Origin: Trifolium pratense
Lineage: Eukaryota; Streptophyta; Magnoliopsida; Fabales; Fabaceae
Length of the DNA stretch: 64,000 nucleotides
Direction: 5' to 3'
Assembly (NCBI RefSeq): GCF_020283565.1
Contig: NC_060060.1
Coordinates: 45,186,015 to 45,250,014, forward strand
The notes beneath the pieces were generated by a model that was not told the DNA's origin, did no database searches, and was given only the letters and a program-made list of their open reading frames with translations. A program made the position numbers and the translations under genes. Numbering within the stretch: position 1 is the stretch's first letter; the number at the start of each line of letters is the position of its first letter. Shown here in pieces: positions 38,110-49,689 of the stretch.

Positions 38110-38330
38110 AGGCTTAATTGCATATTTGATCTCATATTTTACAAGATACGCGATTTTGGCCCCTACTTTAAAATAAAACATTCTAGCCCCCTATTTTGAA
38201 TTTGAATGTTTTTGCACTTTTGTCTCTCACCCTATTTTTTAACCCGTCAACAACAAAAACGCTTATGTGACAATACTATGCGGCAAATAATAATTCCACG
38301 TCAGCAAATTTATTATTTTTAATAACAAAT
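38110..38330. mobile_element. single arm of a TIR element
   Basis: Starts AGGCTTAATTGCATATTTGA with repeated TTTTGGCCCCT-like words, resembling the left end of the MULE-like family seen at 54209. No right arm was found, so it is truncated. The rest to 38767 contains CAT/TTC-rich DNA without a convincing gene. Confidence 0.45.
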
Positions 38331-38767
38331 ATAATTTTTAAAAAGATAAGAAATAAATAAAAATGATTCTAAAAATAACAAAAAAAAAAGGAGATGCTAA
38401 TTTTTTGGATCTAAGTTTTTCATCACCATGTTTTCATCATCATCATTTTCAACTTCATCTTCTTCATATCTTCAACCTCATAAACTTCAACTACAACATC
38501 ATTATCATTGCTCTCCGCAAAGTTAATTGGTCATCACGGCAGCATCCTCTCGCCGAATTCTTCTCTTGATTCACCGTTCCAAGATCTTCTTCCAAATGGA
38601 ACAGCGGTCTCAAATATAATCTCTACTTGTACAATTGTACCCAAAAACTTTAGCATATTACTCAAACTCCTCACCATAGACTAAATTGCTTATACATTCA
38701 TATTAGTACTATACATCTTTAATTAATTAATTAATTTTAGATTTGCATCAAGTTTCATGTTCAGTTC

Positions 38768-40480
38768 AATTGATTTTTTTTAATAAGCAAAAAAAAAATT
38801 ATAAGGAGTATAAGAGATACTCAACTCTTACAATTCAGAATATATCACTTTAGATGAGTTTAAAACAATCTAAAGGATTATTACACCATTGAGAGAAAGC
38901 TAAATTATCATTGTTCCTTGTTCGGCCTATAAACCAAAACAAAAAAAAATAAACAATTTGTTCCACTAAAGATGATATGTTGACACAGTCTTCTCTAAAA
39001 ATAATGTTATTACGCGTACGCCAAATACTCCACGTCGTCGCCAACCAAATTATATGACGAATTCGCTCGCTATGATTGCATTTTGCTAATTCACCAAACA
39101 AAGTGAAATGACTTGTAACGTCCTCAAAAGGGATGACATTAATGCCCAACCAATATTTTCCGCCAAATTTGTGAAGTAATGCAGCAAGTGGAAAAAAAGT
39201 GTTGTATGTCCTCTACCTCTTTGAAGCAAAATACGCAACTTCTCTCATGATTATTCGTGATAATCCCTTTGCGAAATAAAGCCTCCCGGGTTGGTAATTT
39301 TTCAAGTAACAACCGCCAACCGAAAACGCTAACTTTTGATGGAACATTGTTCTTCCATAATCTTTTCAACGTTGCCACTGTATTTGTATCCAGAGTAGTA
39401 CCTACACGTCTGTCCTGCAAAATCATGTACGCTGATCGAACCGAAAAAGAACCATCAGAATTTGATGATCATCTTCGCCTGTCGCTAGAAGCTCTGTTAG
39501 GCTGAACTTGTTCAAGCAATTGATGCAATTCATTGAAGGATTCAATATCTGCATCATCAAGTGCTTCCATCCAATTGAGTTTCCAAGACCACATGTTGTT
39601 ATTCCATATCCCCATATTTGAAATGCAAGCATTTTTATGAGTTGATTTTTGAAACAAAGATGGATACAATTCACTTAACGGTACCATTCCTAACCATTTT
39701 TTTTTTCCAAAAAGCTATATGGTTACCGTCGCCGAGAATGCTACTAATATTATTAACAAACCATCCCCCTTCCTCCGCGCCTCCTGGTTTCCACATATCC
39801 CGCCACCAAATTGAAGCATGTTTGAGACCCTCCATCCCTTCCCCATATAAGAAATTAGCGGCAAAAGATTCATAACGAAAATGCAAAAGATTGAACCAAG
39901 AAGCAGACAAATCATTCAGACACCGCCACTTCCATTTACATAAGAGTGAATAATTAAATGACTCCAAGTTTTTAATGCCTAACCCTCATTTATCCTTTGG
40001 TTGGCAAATACTATCCCAACTAACCCAACATATTTTCGATCTATCCATTCCTCCATCCCATAAAAAATTCCTTTGAATGCTCATCATTTCCTTCAAATAC
40101 AAACCGGCGCTTTAAAAAAAGAAAAGAAATAGAGAGGTAAACTAGAAAGAACGGAATTTATGAGAGTGACTCTTCCTCTAATAGATAAAAGAAGACTATT
40201 CCAAACACCAAGTCTCTTTTTCATGGAATCAATAATAGGGAGCCAAGTAGCCTTTCTTCTAGGATTAGCACCTACCGGTATGCCAAGAAAGCGAAAAGGA
40301 ATCCACACCACGATGCAAAAAAGACGAAGATGCGCGCAAAAAACTATCATCCAAATTAATATCATAAAGCTTACTTTTGAAAAAATTTACCTTTAAACCA
40401 GGCACTAATTCGAAGCTTCTCAACACCATTTTAATAGTCCAAAGGTTGTCCCAATTGTCTTCGCCTACTATAATGGTATA
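38768..40480 (-). mobile_element. L1-type LINE remnant (3' half of the RT ORF)
   Basis: Reading down the minus strand: the FADD catalytic box region of reverse transcriptase near 40475 (one base lost, so the motif is out of frame; then EDNWDNLW and VNFFKSKLY), the thumb region FLGIPVGANPRRKATW and RGRVTLINSVLSSLPLYF (40365-40093), connection sequence (39967-39430), and the C-terminal zinc-binding domain (LWKNNVPSKVSVFGWRLLL, then CVFCFKEVEDIQHFFSTC at 39230) with a tail ending near 38850. The frame shifts at least four times. A poly-A (eight T on the plus strand at about 38775) marks the 3' end. The endonuclease and first half of RT are missing, so it was 5'-truncated. It is dead and not a host gene. 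Confidence 0.85.
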
Positions 40481-40708
40481 TCTGCGAATTTAGAGTATGG
40501 CTTCTCCTTTAAACATTTCTAAATTAAACTTCTTAACTATTGTCGATACTTTTTATTTTTTCAACATTTGCCTAATAAATAAAAAGACCTAGGCTTAAAG
40601 ATCCGTACAAAATGGAAATATTTTAAGTTTAGTCTTTAGATAATTTCAATACTATTTTTAGTTCTACAAAATATTTCTGGGCTTATGCCCTCATCATTAT
40701 AAAAAAAA

Positions 40709-41001
40709 CTAGTCTCACACCCCTGTGATGTATCGGTGTTATACGATATTTTATATTATAATAATGTTGAATTCACTTCTTTCAATCACATGCGCAATAG
40801 CATATAAAACAACTAAAATAGAGACATATTATTTAGATTAAAATATCAATCAATATATGAGATTTAAATTAAAACGAAAGCTAATAATCATTACCAACTA
40901 TTTTTTCTTCTTCAGTTGAATTCAAAATATCTTGAAATGACATAAAATCAAAATGGTTCAATGGAATGTGTGGAGCATCGATCTTGGTAAATGTAGTAGT
41001 G
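40709..41001 (-). mobile_element. Helitron-like 3' end with RPA exon fragment
   Basis: The left end on the plus strand reads CTAGTCTCACACCCCTGTGA; on the minus strand this is a TCACA/TGTGA hairpin followed by CTAG and host T, the pattern of a Helitron 3' terminus. Behind it lies a fragment of the same RPA-like gene as at 803: 41000-40895 encodes TKIDAPHIPLNHFDFM to STEEEKIV and ends at a GT donor. At 41001 similarity breaks and another Helitron-like subterminal sequence (GCGATGTACGGACATTATGCG) starts, so elements are nested or rearranged. Confidence 0.6.
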
Positions 41002-42464
41002 TGCGATGTACGGACATTATGCGTTGTTTTATAATGAAGCGTCAAAAAATTATTTGTATAAATAGTAAATTAATAATTGAAACAATAGATGTTATCAAAA
41101 TAATATTAGCAATAAAATCTAACTAAAAATATTAACAATATGAATTATATTTGTAATTGCATTTCAAACAATTTATTTGTAGTGTTTCGTAAATATCATG
41201 CAAAGTCCCACTACAGAAATATCACAAATTAGACAATAAGAATGCTAAGAAGAAAAAAAATATTGAATATTAAAAGGGAAAGAAATGAAGAAATAAGGAT
41301 GAAAAAAAGGGTTGGGTAGAATGGTTATACAATGACTATGATAATGTGTTAAAATAGAATAAAGAGCATCAAAATCTATATATACTTGCAAAATCAACAA
41401 TATAGTCTCACTCGTTAAATACAAAGAAAAAGAAAAAGAAAGATACAATAAAATCATAAAATTTCAGAAACATATCATTCTTCTGCAACACTAATAACCC
41501 TTCCAAATAGAAATTTCACATGCCCATATATATGTATGAGGAGGAATATAAAACATATATATTATAAAATAATAAATTCACAAAACCATTTTTATTATAG
41601 TGAGAATGTCAATTGAAAAGGCTTGACACTAAAAACACATTAAAACAGGTGATTGTTTCACTTATTATCTAACTCTTGATTTATCCACAAAAAGAAATGA
41701 TCTAAAGGCTATGATTGATTGATACAATTAAAGTTAGGATTAGTGGTAGGAGAACTATCTAGGATTTATATATATATATTTCAACTCAACACTAAAATTA
41801 AATTTGATTAATTAGTTTTAAACTCATTATTTTTATTATACACACAAAATGATAAAGTCATCATAAACCAACACATAAGAGTCAGGATTAGAATTTAGAA
41901 CCCCGATCATGACAACTGGTCTAACAATTTCGACAATTTTTTGTCAGTTGAACTAGGACTTGTTGACTCATTTTAAACTTTTTAAATAATGTTTTGCAAA
42001 GCCATATTTAACACTTTATAAAATGTTCATTTACCAACAATTAGAGTTTTTAATATGGAATAATTTAAATATGAATTTTTTTTTTATAAATCAAATGTTT
42101 AAGATAAAGGTAAAGTAAATTTGGAACAAAAAGTCAAATTTTGAAATCATTTTCCGCAAAAAAACTTTTTACAATGTTAAAAAATCATTAAAAAATACAT
42201 TCAACAAGTAGGACTAATTCATAACATAAATTTTCCTTCACTTTCCAGCAAAATCATTTTCTTCTTCAAAAAAAAAAATTAGGATTAAAATTAAGCACGG
42301 AATAATTTTTTGTATAGGTTAAAAATATTCTAAATACTTAGGTGTGGACTCACCTAAGAATTTATCATTATAAAAATGTTATAATTAAAGAAAAAGCACG
42401 TTTAACCCAAATATCTAATGCTCAACCTTTGTAGTATACGCTTTGGTCACATCTTCCAACTTTC
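41002..42464. other. AT-rich DNA with transposon debris
   Basis: Holds the second Helitron-like subterminal region (from 41001), a Helitron 5'-end-like stretch near 41745-41780 (GGTAGGAGAACTATCTAGG) and, at about 41826-41966, a decayed SINE of the family at 21088. The last 180 bp before 42465 would be the promoter and leader of the TNL remnant. No other gene seen. Confidence 0.4.
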
Positions 42465-42472
42465 GTGTGGCC

Positions 42473-42819
42473 ATGGCTGCTTTCTTCAACTCACAGCGGC
42501 ATTGCTATAGTATCTCTAAAAATATATGATGTTTTCATAAGCTTTAAAGGAGATGACACTCGCGCTGGTTTCACAAGCCATCTTCACACTGCTCTACGCC
42601 GAAGTTTATTTTCAGAGCTATATAGACTACATGATCCAAAAAGGAGATCATGTATGGGCAGTTGGGCACAACTTGTGAAAACAATCAAACAATCCACTAT
42701 GTTTCTTGTTATGATCTCGGAGAATTACGCGTCTTCAACATGGTGTTTGAACGAACTCGTTGAAATAATGGAGTGCCACAGAAATGGACAAGTTATTGTT
42801 GTTCTTGTGTTCTACCAAA
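42473..42819 (+). pseudogene. TNL resistance gene, TIR exon 5' part
   Basis: Encodes the first two-thirds of a TIR domain, the NADase/signalling module of plant TIR-NBS-LRR receptors. Motifs: YDVFISFKGDDTRAGFTSHL (TIR-1), then SENYASSTWCLNELVEIMEC (TIR-3 with the Trp-Cys-Leu-x-Glu core) and VIVVLVFYQ. The segment between (about 42600-42660) is out of frame: YIDYMIQKGDHVWA is readable only in another frame. The frame through SSTHSGIAIVS has no ATG (it opens with GTG); an ATG at 42473 is in a different frame. At 42820 the exon is cut by a Helitron and continues at 47567. The receptor's nucleotide-binding domain is missing from the locus. Confidence 0.85.
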
Positions 42820-43020
42820 CTAGCATAATACCCGTGCTATCGCACGGGTCGTAACGTTACGCGTATATTTTTTAAGTTACACTTTGCTAAGTCAACTTTT
42901 AAAAAGTAATAAGAGTATATATTCATTAATAGTTAAAGTAATATGATTAATTAAAAGATGGTTAACATTACTTGAAAAATGTTTTTAAAGTTAAATTTAT
43001 TTAATCAATTATATACATAA

Positions 43021-43790
43021 TTTGTCCCATGTATAATTTATTTAGTATATATGATAGTTATTTTGAGATTGTTATGAGTTTCATGAATCAGTAGCATAAT
43101 TTGTCTTATGTATGATTTATTTAATATATATGATTATTATTTTGATATTGTTATGAGTTATATGAATCAGTAGCATAATTTGTCCCATGGATGATTTATT
43201 TATTATATATGATTGTTATTTTGATATTGTTATGAGTTATAAGAATCAATAACATATTTCGTCTCATGTAAGATTTATTTAGTATATATACTCCCTCTGG
43301 TCCTATATATAAGGAACACTTTGGAATTTTTTTTGGTCCTTTTTATAAGAAACACTCTTTAAATTTATTCTTTATTAAATCGATAATGCCTTATATACCC
43401 TTATTAAATTGTATAAAATGCAACATATTCCAATGTTATGCATTAATTACACAGACACATTCCAAAGGTTAATTTTGGAATAACACATAACATTTTAGAA
43501 TTTTTAATAAAAAAAATAAGTCTCCTTGGTATGTGTGTTTTTCTCAATGTGTTCATTATATATAGGATCGGATGGAGTATATGATAGTTATTTTGAGATT
43601 GTTATGAGCTCATTAATCAGTAGCATAATTTGTCTCATGTATGATTTATTTAATATATGTGATTGTTATTTTGATATTATTATGAGTTATATGAATCAGT
43701 AGTATAATTTGTCTCATGTATGATTTATTTAGTATATATGATAATTATTTTGAGGTTGTTATCGGTATATATGATATTATGAAATTTTTA
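43021..43790. repeat. 79-bp minisatellite inside the Helitron
   Basis: Units starting TTTGTCYCATGTATGATTTA occur at 43021, 43100, 43179 and about 43257, then after a MITE insertion at 43629 and 43708, an exact 79-bp period. Another partial unit follows at about 44290. They lie near the Helitron 3' end. Confidence 0.85.
43291..43577. mobile_element. Stowaway MITE
   Basis: 287 bp with ends CTCCCTCTGGTCCTATATAT and complement CTCCATCCGATCCTATATAT, flanked by TA on each side: the hallmark of Tc1/mariner-derived Stowaway MITEs. It interrupts the fourth minisatellite unit. Confidence 0.88.
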
Positions 43791-44894
43791 AAATTTTTAT
43801 AAAAAACAATTATACAATATTATAATTTTTACCATGTGTTAGAATATTTTGTCCAAATACTCATTATATATTGTTTCTGTCTTTGCAATATATTAGAAAT
43901 AAAATAATACAATATCCATACTTTAGTATAGATAGCTAGCCTTAGCATATGCATGAACATGTGGATGTGGAGTGTATCCATGAATTCACGTCCCTTCCAT
44001 TTTACTATAGTATAAAAGATATTTTCTTTGTAGTTTAAATAAAAATTTAATTGAATCATACAATGTTACTACATTTAAAATGAAAAATACTCATATATTA
44101 CCATATACCTTCGTCCCATATAAAATAACCAATTTTTATTAATTTTAAGGGACCTGTGCTATCGCACGAGTTGTAACGTTATGCCTATATTCATATAAAT
44201 TACACTTTATTAATAAAAATTAAAAAAAAAATTGTTGTTCGAAGTTAGATTTATTTAATCAGTATGAGTACTATGAATTAATAGCATATTTGTCTCATAT
44301 ATGATTTATTTAATGTAAATGTTAGCTATTTTGAAACTGTTATCAATTACATGAATGAGTAGTATAATTTGTCTAAAAATGGATTATGAAAAAATTGGAG
44401 ATACTTGTTCCCTGATCTTGGGTGTGGCTTCATCTTCTCATCTTCTGTCATACATAACAATATTAGAGACAAAAAAGAAAGAAACCAAATATAATTTTTT
44501 TAGTAGTTTATAGATATGTATGTAGATCAATATAGAGAATAAAATTGATATTTTTATATTTTTTGGCATTATTTATACTTTGAGTTTGAAAAAACCAAAA
44601 TATATAAACAAAACGAAGAAATAAAAATAAACTAAAAGACTTAAATTAAATAAATAATTAAACGGGTAAGGGGAGTGCAAACTGAAAACAGGGGATGCAA
44701 GTATAGCAAAACGTAGGCCCAAACCAAAAGGCTGGGGCACAGTAGCGTAAAAAAATAAAAAGGGCCAGGATTCAAACTGACCGTCAGATTGATCAGATGA
44801 TCCTGATCTGAACAGGGAAAGAAAGATATATGTGTCTGATGAAGATAAGCGGTGATGATGGAAAGCTTACGGTGTGCAGCCGTGGACACTTGCA

Positions 44895-45160
44895 CATTGG
44901 ATCACATTGGGTATATATACACTTTTTCTTCGCAGATCCTTCATTTTCCATTTTTCTTTCTCTCTCTTACTCCCTCCTTCACTCTTTCTCAACTCTGTTT
45001 CCGGCGGCCGGCCACCGTCCCTAGAAAAATCCCATATTCAACCAGAAACACTTATTTAACCTTTTTAAACCCAAATCAAACCAAAAAAACACAAAATCAA
45101 ACAAAAATCTCAAAAACCTACAAAACCCTAGATCTACTTTGTTGAATATTTTTTTTCTTT
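44895..45160 (+). promoter_or_regulatory. promoter and leader-like segment inside the Helitron
   Basis: A TATA-like GGGTATATATACAC at about 44909 is followed by a CT-rich stretch (TTTCTCTCTCTTACTCCCTCC) and a GC-rich CGGCGGCCGGCCACC patch, then an A/C-rich run ending AAAACCCTAG. This looks like a plant promoter plus 5' leader, but no coding exon follows. It may be a captured host gene fragment, which Helitrons commonly carry; the source is not identifiable by eye. Confidence 0.35.
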
Positions 45161-47566
45161 CAAAACCCAACAACAAAAAATATTTGCATCATAACTTTGA
45201 ACTTACGAAAAAATAAAAACGATTTATTTGGCGTTCTTTTTCTTTTTTTTCATCTTTGTGAAGTTCACATCGGAGCTCCGCCGTCAAAGCTCTATCACAG
45301 GTCAACTATGAACTCATTAATGGAGTTTAATACCAGATGTATGACCTTCATCATGTAATTGGATTATTTTCGATCTGGTGTGTGACTTCATCTTCTTCTC
45401 TTTTGCCAATATGGTATTTTTCAGTTTCCTTTTAGATTCTAGATTCTACAAAAGCTTCTGAAATAAAATATAGTTTCTTTTTGGATCTGTATATATTCTT
45501 ATTCCTCTTATTTAATGTTAATTGATCTTTTTTTTAATTTAAATTTGTTTACTTTTACTCATCTTTTTTTTTTTTAATTCAGTTTGAGATATTTTTAGAA
45601 CAATCATTTTAGAACAATTGTAATATGAATATTTCTAGAATATGTTTGGTTGTTTCAAATTCTATCATTAACTCTAATTTTAATTTAATTTAAACAGTAA
45701 TAATGATATTTCTTACGCAACCTGCACATTTTTTTGGGTACAAAACCTGCACCTCTACTGCAATCTACTGTGCAGTACTACCCTACATGATTAATCACAT
45801 CAAAGGTATAAGATATTATATTAAATGAATATTAGTACTTCTGTATGTTCATTGTCATTGAGACCCACAAAATAAAAAAGTTTATTGCATCAGTGTAACC
45901 ATTACCAATATCTCTTTCTCTTTCTACACACCCTTGATCTACTTTTTTATTTTTTATTTTTTATTTTTATAAATCTAATAAAATTGATAACTTTTCCATG
46001 TTTTGTATGGTTTTTTACTCGGTATATATGATTTATTCTATTTATTTTGTAGATTTAATTATATTTTATTCATCTTTTTTCCTCTATATATCTAAAAAGA
46101 TACTAATATATATATAATTTAATTTTGATATGAAACTAAAAGATAAAATTATGTTAATTGTACAATAAAATAATATGAATATGTTGTATAGCATACCTGC
46201 CATATAATCACTCAGAAATGTTATCAAAATCAAATTCTTCCACTTTCTTGGTATGTGTTTTCTTTTCTCGCGATCTTCCTTGGTAGTGTTTTGTTTCCCG
46301 TGTTCATCTTTTGTTTTTATCATGAATAATTTTTGGGTCTTGGTTACTTGAATCTTTGAAAGTTGTTTGATGCAAAACCACTGTTTTCAACATCTCCCTA
46401 TCTTTTGACAGATCATTGTGAAAAATTAAGTTAGATTATTTTTGTTCTCCATGTGACATATCTTGTGAATACATGGTTGGTATAACCTTTATGAATTAAT
46501 ACAATTATTTTGATGAAAAAGTAATATATAAAATTGTGTGAAGATTATACCTTGAAGTAGAATTTTTTCATGAATCTTGAAGTAGAATTTGTTCAATCAT
46601 GAAAAATGTTATACTATTCTACTTTCACGTGTTCTTGTTTGATGTTATCACTGAAATACTTTCAACTTTCCTGCAAAGAACAAATATTCATTCAAGTTTA
46701 GATTATGCAGTTGAAGTAAGAAAAATCAAGAACAAATAAAACAGGTGAGAAGAGAAGTTTAAAATGAGTATGAGAAAAAATGAGTTTACCCGCGTTGTTG
46801 TTAGATGGAGATGAATATATTTTAATCTTTCTGCAAAACAAACAAAAAATCAAGTTATTATAGAATTGTAGTAAAAGATGATGAAGGAAAGAATTGTGAG
46901 AGAATGAGAAAATTAAGAGAGGTTCATTTGTTTCTAATTTATGTTGGTGAGAGAAGGTAATATAGCATTGAATTCAAAATTTGAATTCCACAATGAGAGG
47001 GAAATGTGGGTCAAAAAGTATTTTAAATTTGACATTGGGTTTTTATTATTTTTTTTGCAAAACATAAATTATATATTAAAGAAAATATACTTACTGATGA
47101 GAGAAATTAATAAAAAACCAGAAAAAGTAGAAGATATGAGAAAGTGATTGAAATTTTGAATGAGTATATAATCAAATTTCAATTACTAAAGAGGGGGAAA
47201 TGTTTTTTTAATTTGAAAAAATAGTGATAGAGATTTGTCAGTATTGGGAGAAGTGAAAGTGGGTAAAGAAAAAAGAGTGATGTGTGATGGGTAGGTCACA
47301 TGTTAAATTTAAGATCAAAACTGAATTTTTTGAATTCTAACCAAATCAGTTTATTGGAACCAAATGGCTCATGGAAAGTAACTTTTTCTCTCACATAACA
47401 AAGTTTTGGCTTGGTTGGCTTGGAATATGGCTTAGTTACTTACTCATTTAGTTCAGTTATATAAATTTTGGACACAAAATGTCCCTGTTTTGGACACATG
47501 TCATACTCTTAAGCAAGGGTATTTTTGATTTTACCAGGTACTATAGATTTCTTATATTGTAATTGA

Positions 47567-47626
47567 TTGACCCTTCACATGTTCGGAAGCAGACTGAGAG
47601 TTACGGCAGTGCGTTGGCCAAACAGA
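47567..47626 (+). pseudogene. TNL resistance gene, TIR exon 3' part
   Basis: Directly right of the Helitron the plus strand reads TTGACCCTTCACATGTTCGG, encoding DPSHVRKQTESYGSALAK in phase with the exon left of the insertion (VFYQ-I). This is the TIR segment that follows the VFY strand. After ALAK the similarity to TIR domains fades and stops follow. No splice donor to an NB-ARC exon is visible. Confidence 0.85.
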
Positions 47627-47639
47627 AGATTTAAACAAG

Positions 47640-48354
47640 CATAAACCGATACAAGTAACAAAGTTACAAAGCAAAAACCAACAAAATTCCACAATTATTC
47701 TTAAAATAATCTTCCAATTCTGAACTCCAATAGGTCGTCTCTTCAAGATAAAATTGCATCAGCTGAACTCAAACTAACAAATCACTCAAAATAACATGAA
47801 AAATTTTATGAAATGAAGATGAAAAATTATGAAGAAATTATAAATTAGAAGTAGAGCAAAACTTACCTATGAAGTTGAATTACAAGAGTCACAATACTAT
47901 TGAAAGTTGAATTATGAGGAAATAATGTTGAGCACTATTTGCAAATGGGATTGAGATTTCATTCAATATGCAAAGAATACATAGATATGCATAAATATGC
48001 CAATGCCGTAGAAAATAAGGAGAGGAAAAGTCTTTTGAGTATGAGAGAGTTTAAAGGGGTAAATTTATTTTTTTTAAAGGGAGAGTGGGTACTAGTCTTA
48101 CATGGGAACTGAAAAGTTCATTGATGTGTACACTTAAAAATATTTGGAACTATATAATCGAGCTAGTTCATGAGTCAAAAAAATCGAACTATATATAGTT
48201 TATGTTCAATTCTTTTATTTAACGAACTTAACTTTTAACTCAAGTTCAACTCATTTGGTTCATGAACCAAATACACGAGTCAATTATCGAATCGAGTTTC
48301 GAACTATTCACGAGTTGGCTCGGATCATTGTCAGCCCTTATAATATATCTTGTA
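47640..48354. other. AT-rich DNA, no gene
   Basis: Lies between the TIR remnant and the TIR-type transposon, where the NB-ARC exon of the TNL gene would be expected. I see no P-loop (GxGGxGKT) or other NB-ARC motif on the plus strand, so that exon appears deleted. Confidence 0.45.
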
Positions 48355-49646
48355 GGGTAAATAGGGTTATACCCCCTGCAAAATACACAAATTTTGCATT
48401 AGCCCCTGCAAAATAAAAAATTGGGATTGCCCCCTGCAATGTGAAGATTCCTTGCATTTACCCCATGGCTGCACACGTAGGCATATGACATGGACAGAAT
48501 CTTGAAGTGGCATGACATGTGGAAATTAATTATTTTTTATTTATTTTTAAATTGCCAACTCAGTAATAATTGTGTAATTATTTATTTTTTTAATAAAAAT
48601 AAAAAACTGAAAAGAAATGTTTTCATTTAAAAAAAACGTAAAAGGAATGTTTTTATTCAATAAAAAAAACGTAAAAGGAATGTTTTTATTTAATAAAAAA
48701 AACTTAAAAGGAATGTTTTTATTTTTTACCGCAAAAAAAAGTGATTTTTTTTTGACGCAAGGAATTTTTTATTATGAACACGATCCATTATGTTTTCTTC
48801 AACCTTCAAAGTCCAAACCTTCTATCGTCTTCTTTCTTTGCTTCTTCCTTCTTTCCAGTGCTTCTTCTCCTTGCTTGTTCGGCGTCTTTTATTGCTTCAT
48901 CAATCTTTGCATTACTTGTTTAGAAAATAAATTGTTAAATATAACTTAGGTGCTTCTCTATCTCTCTTTTCGATCGTTTGCTTTCATCAAAACTGGACTC
49001 GGAAAACAAGAAATTGAAACCCGGTCATCTTGGACACATCAAATCGAAACCGAATTCAACGAAATCAAAACCAGACGAAATTGAAACTAAAGTCAAAACC
49101 GAAATCGAATGAAATTATGGCGGTGGTTGTGGAATTGAAATCAAACCATGTGGATGAAACGAGGCTTTGGATGTGGATTTTGATTTTGGATGAAACTGAC
49201 TTTGTTAAGTTGTCGGACTTTGTTTGAAATTGGTAGTGATGAAGTTGTTGGTGATAGTGATGAAGATGATGTTCATCATTTTCTAACAATTAATTTTGAT
49301 TTGTTGTTGTTCTGGGTTTTTGTTGTTGAAGATGAAGATATGAATTTTGTAGATGAAGATGAAAGAAGGTTTGATGAACATTGAGCAAAGAGGATGGAGA
49401 TTTATGGATTAAAATATTTTTTATTTTATAAAAATTACTTTCTTAATTAATAATTACACAATCATCAATGAGTTGGAAATTAAAAATAAATATAAATTAT
49501 ATTAATTCCACGTGTATGTGCCACGTCAACATTTTGTCCAAGTCACCGCCTTGTTGTGCAGTCAGGGAGTAAATGCAAGGAATCTTCACATTGCAGGGGG
49601 GCAATCTCAAATTTTTATTTTGCAGGGGGTATAACCCTATTTACCC
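48355..49646. mobile_element. long-TIR DNA element, non-autonomous
   Basis: 1292 bp with inverted ends of roughly 240 bp beginning GGGTAAATAGGGTTATACCC, identical for the first 31 bases. The long TIRs suggest a Mutator-like origin, but I found no target duplication. The core has a three-fold 33-bp repeat (AAAAACGTAAAAGGAATG, 48620-48720) and DNA that translates to Ser/Lys/Phe-rich spurious frames. No transposase. Confidence 0.75.
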
Positions 49647-49689
49647 AATAAATAAACTTCATCATCAATATTGCATACAAAAACTCTCG

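Larger units (their letters stand above)
42820..47566 (-). mobile_element. non-autonomous Helitron inserted in the TIR exon
   Basis: On the minus strand the element begins TCAATTACAATATAAG at 47566 and ends CTAG at 42820. The 3' end carries a perfect hairpin CCCGTGC-GATA-GCACGGG, 11 bases from the terminus. It sits between host A (42819 complement T; plus-strand flank CCAAA) and host T (TTGACCC), with no target duplication: all Helitron hallmarks. Joining the flanks restores the TIR frame (VFYQ-IDPSHVRKQ), which fixes both boundaries to the base. No Rep/helicase or RPA ORF is visible. Contents: a 79-bp minisatellite, a Stowaway MITE, a second decayed hairpin-like end at 44155-44200, and a promoter-like region at about 44900-45160. 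Confidence 0.9.

Noticed and set aside
38850..40396. Candidate host gene similar to RNase H or zinc-knuckle proteins
   Set aside because: Order and motifs are those of the C-terminal half of an L1 LINE ORF2, with frameshifts and a poly-A tail.
43010..44360. Possible CRISPR-like array because of regular 79-bp repeats
   Set aside because: It is a contiguous minisatellite without spacers, in a plant nuclear Helitron.
48617..48949. 110-codon frame with repeated KGMFLF
   Set aside because: It comes from a 33-bp tandem repeat inside a TIR transposon.
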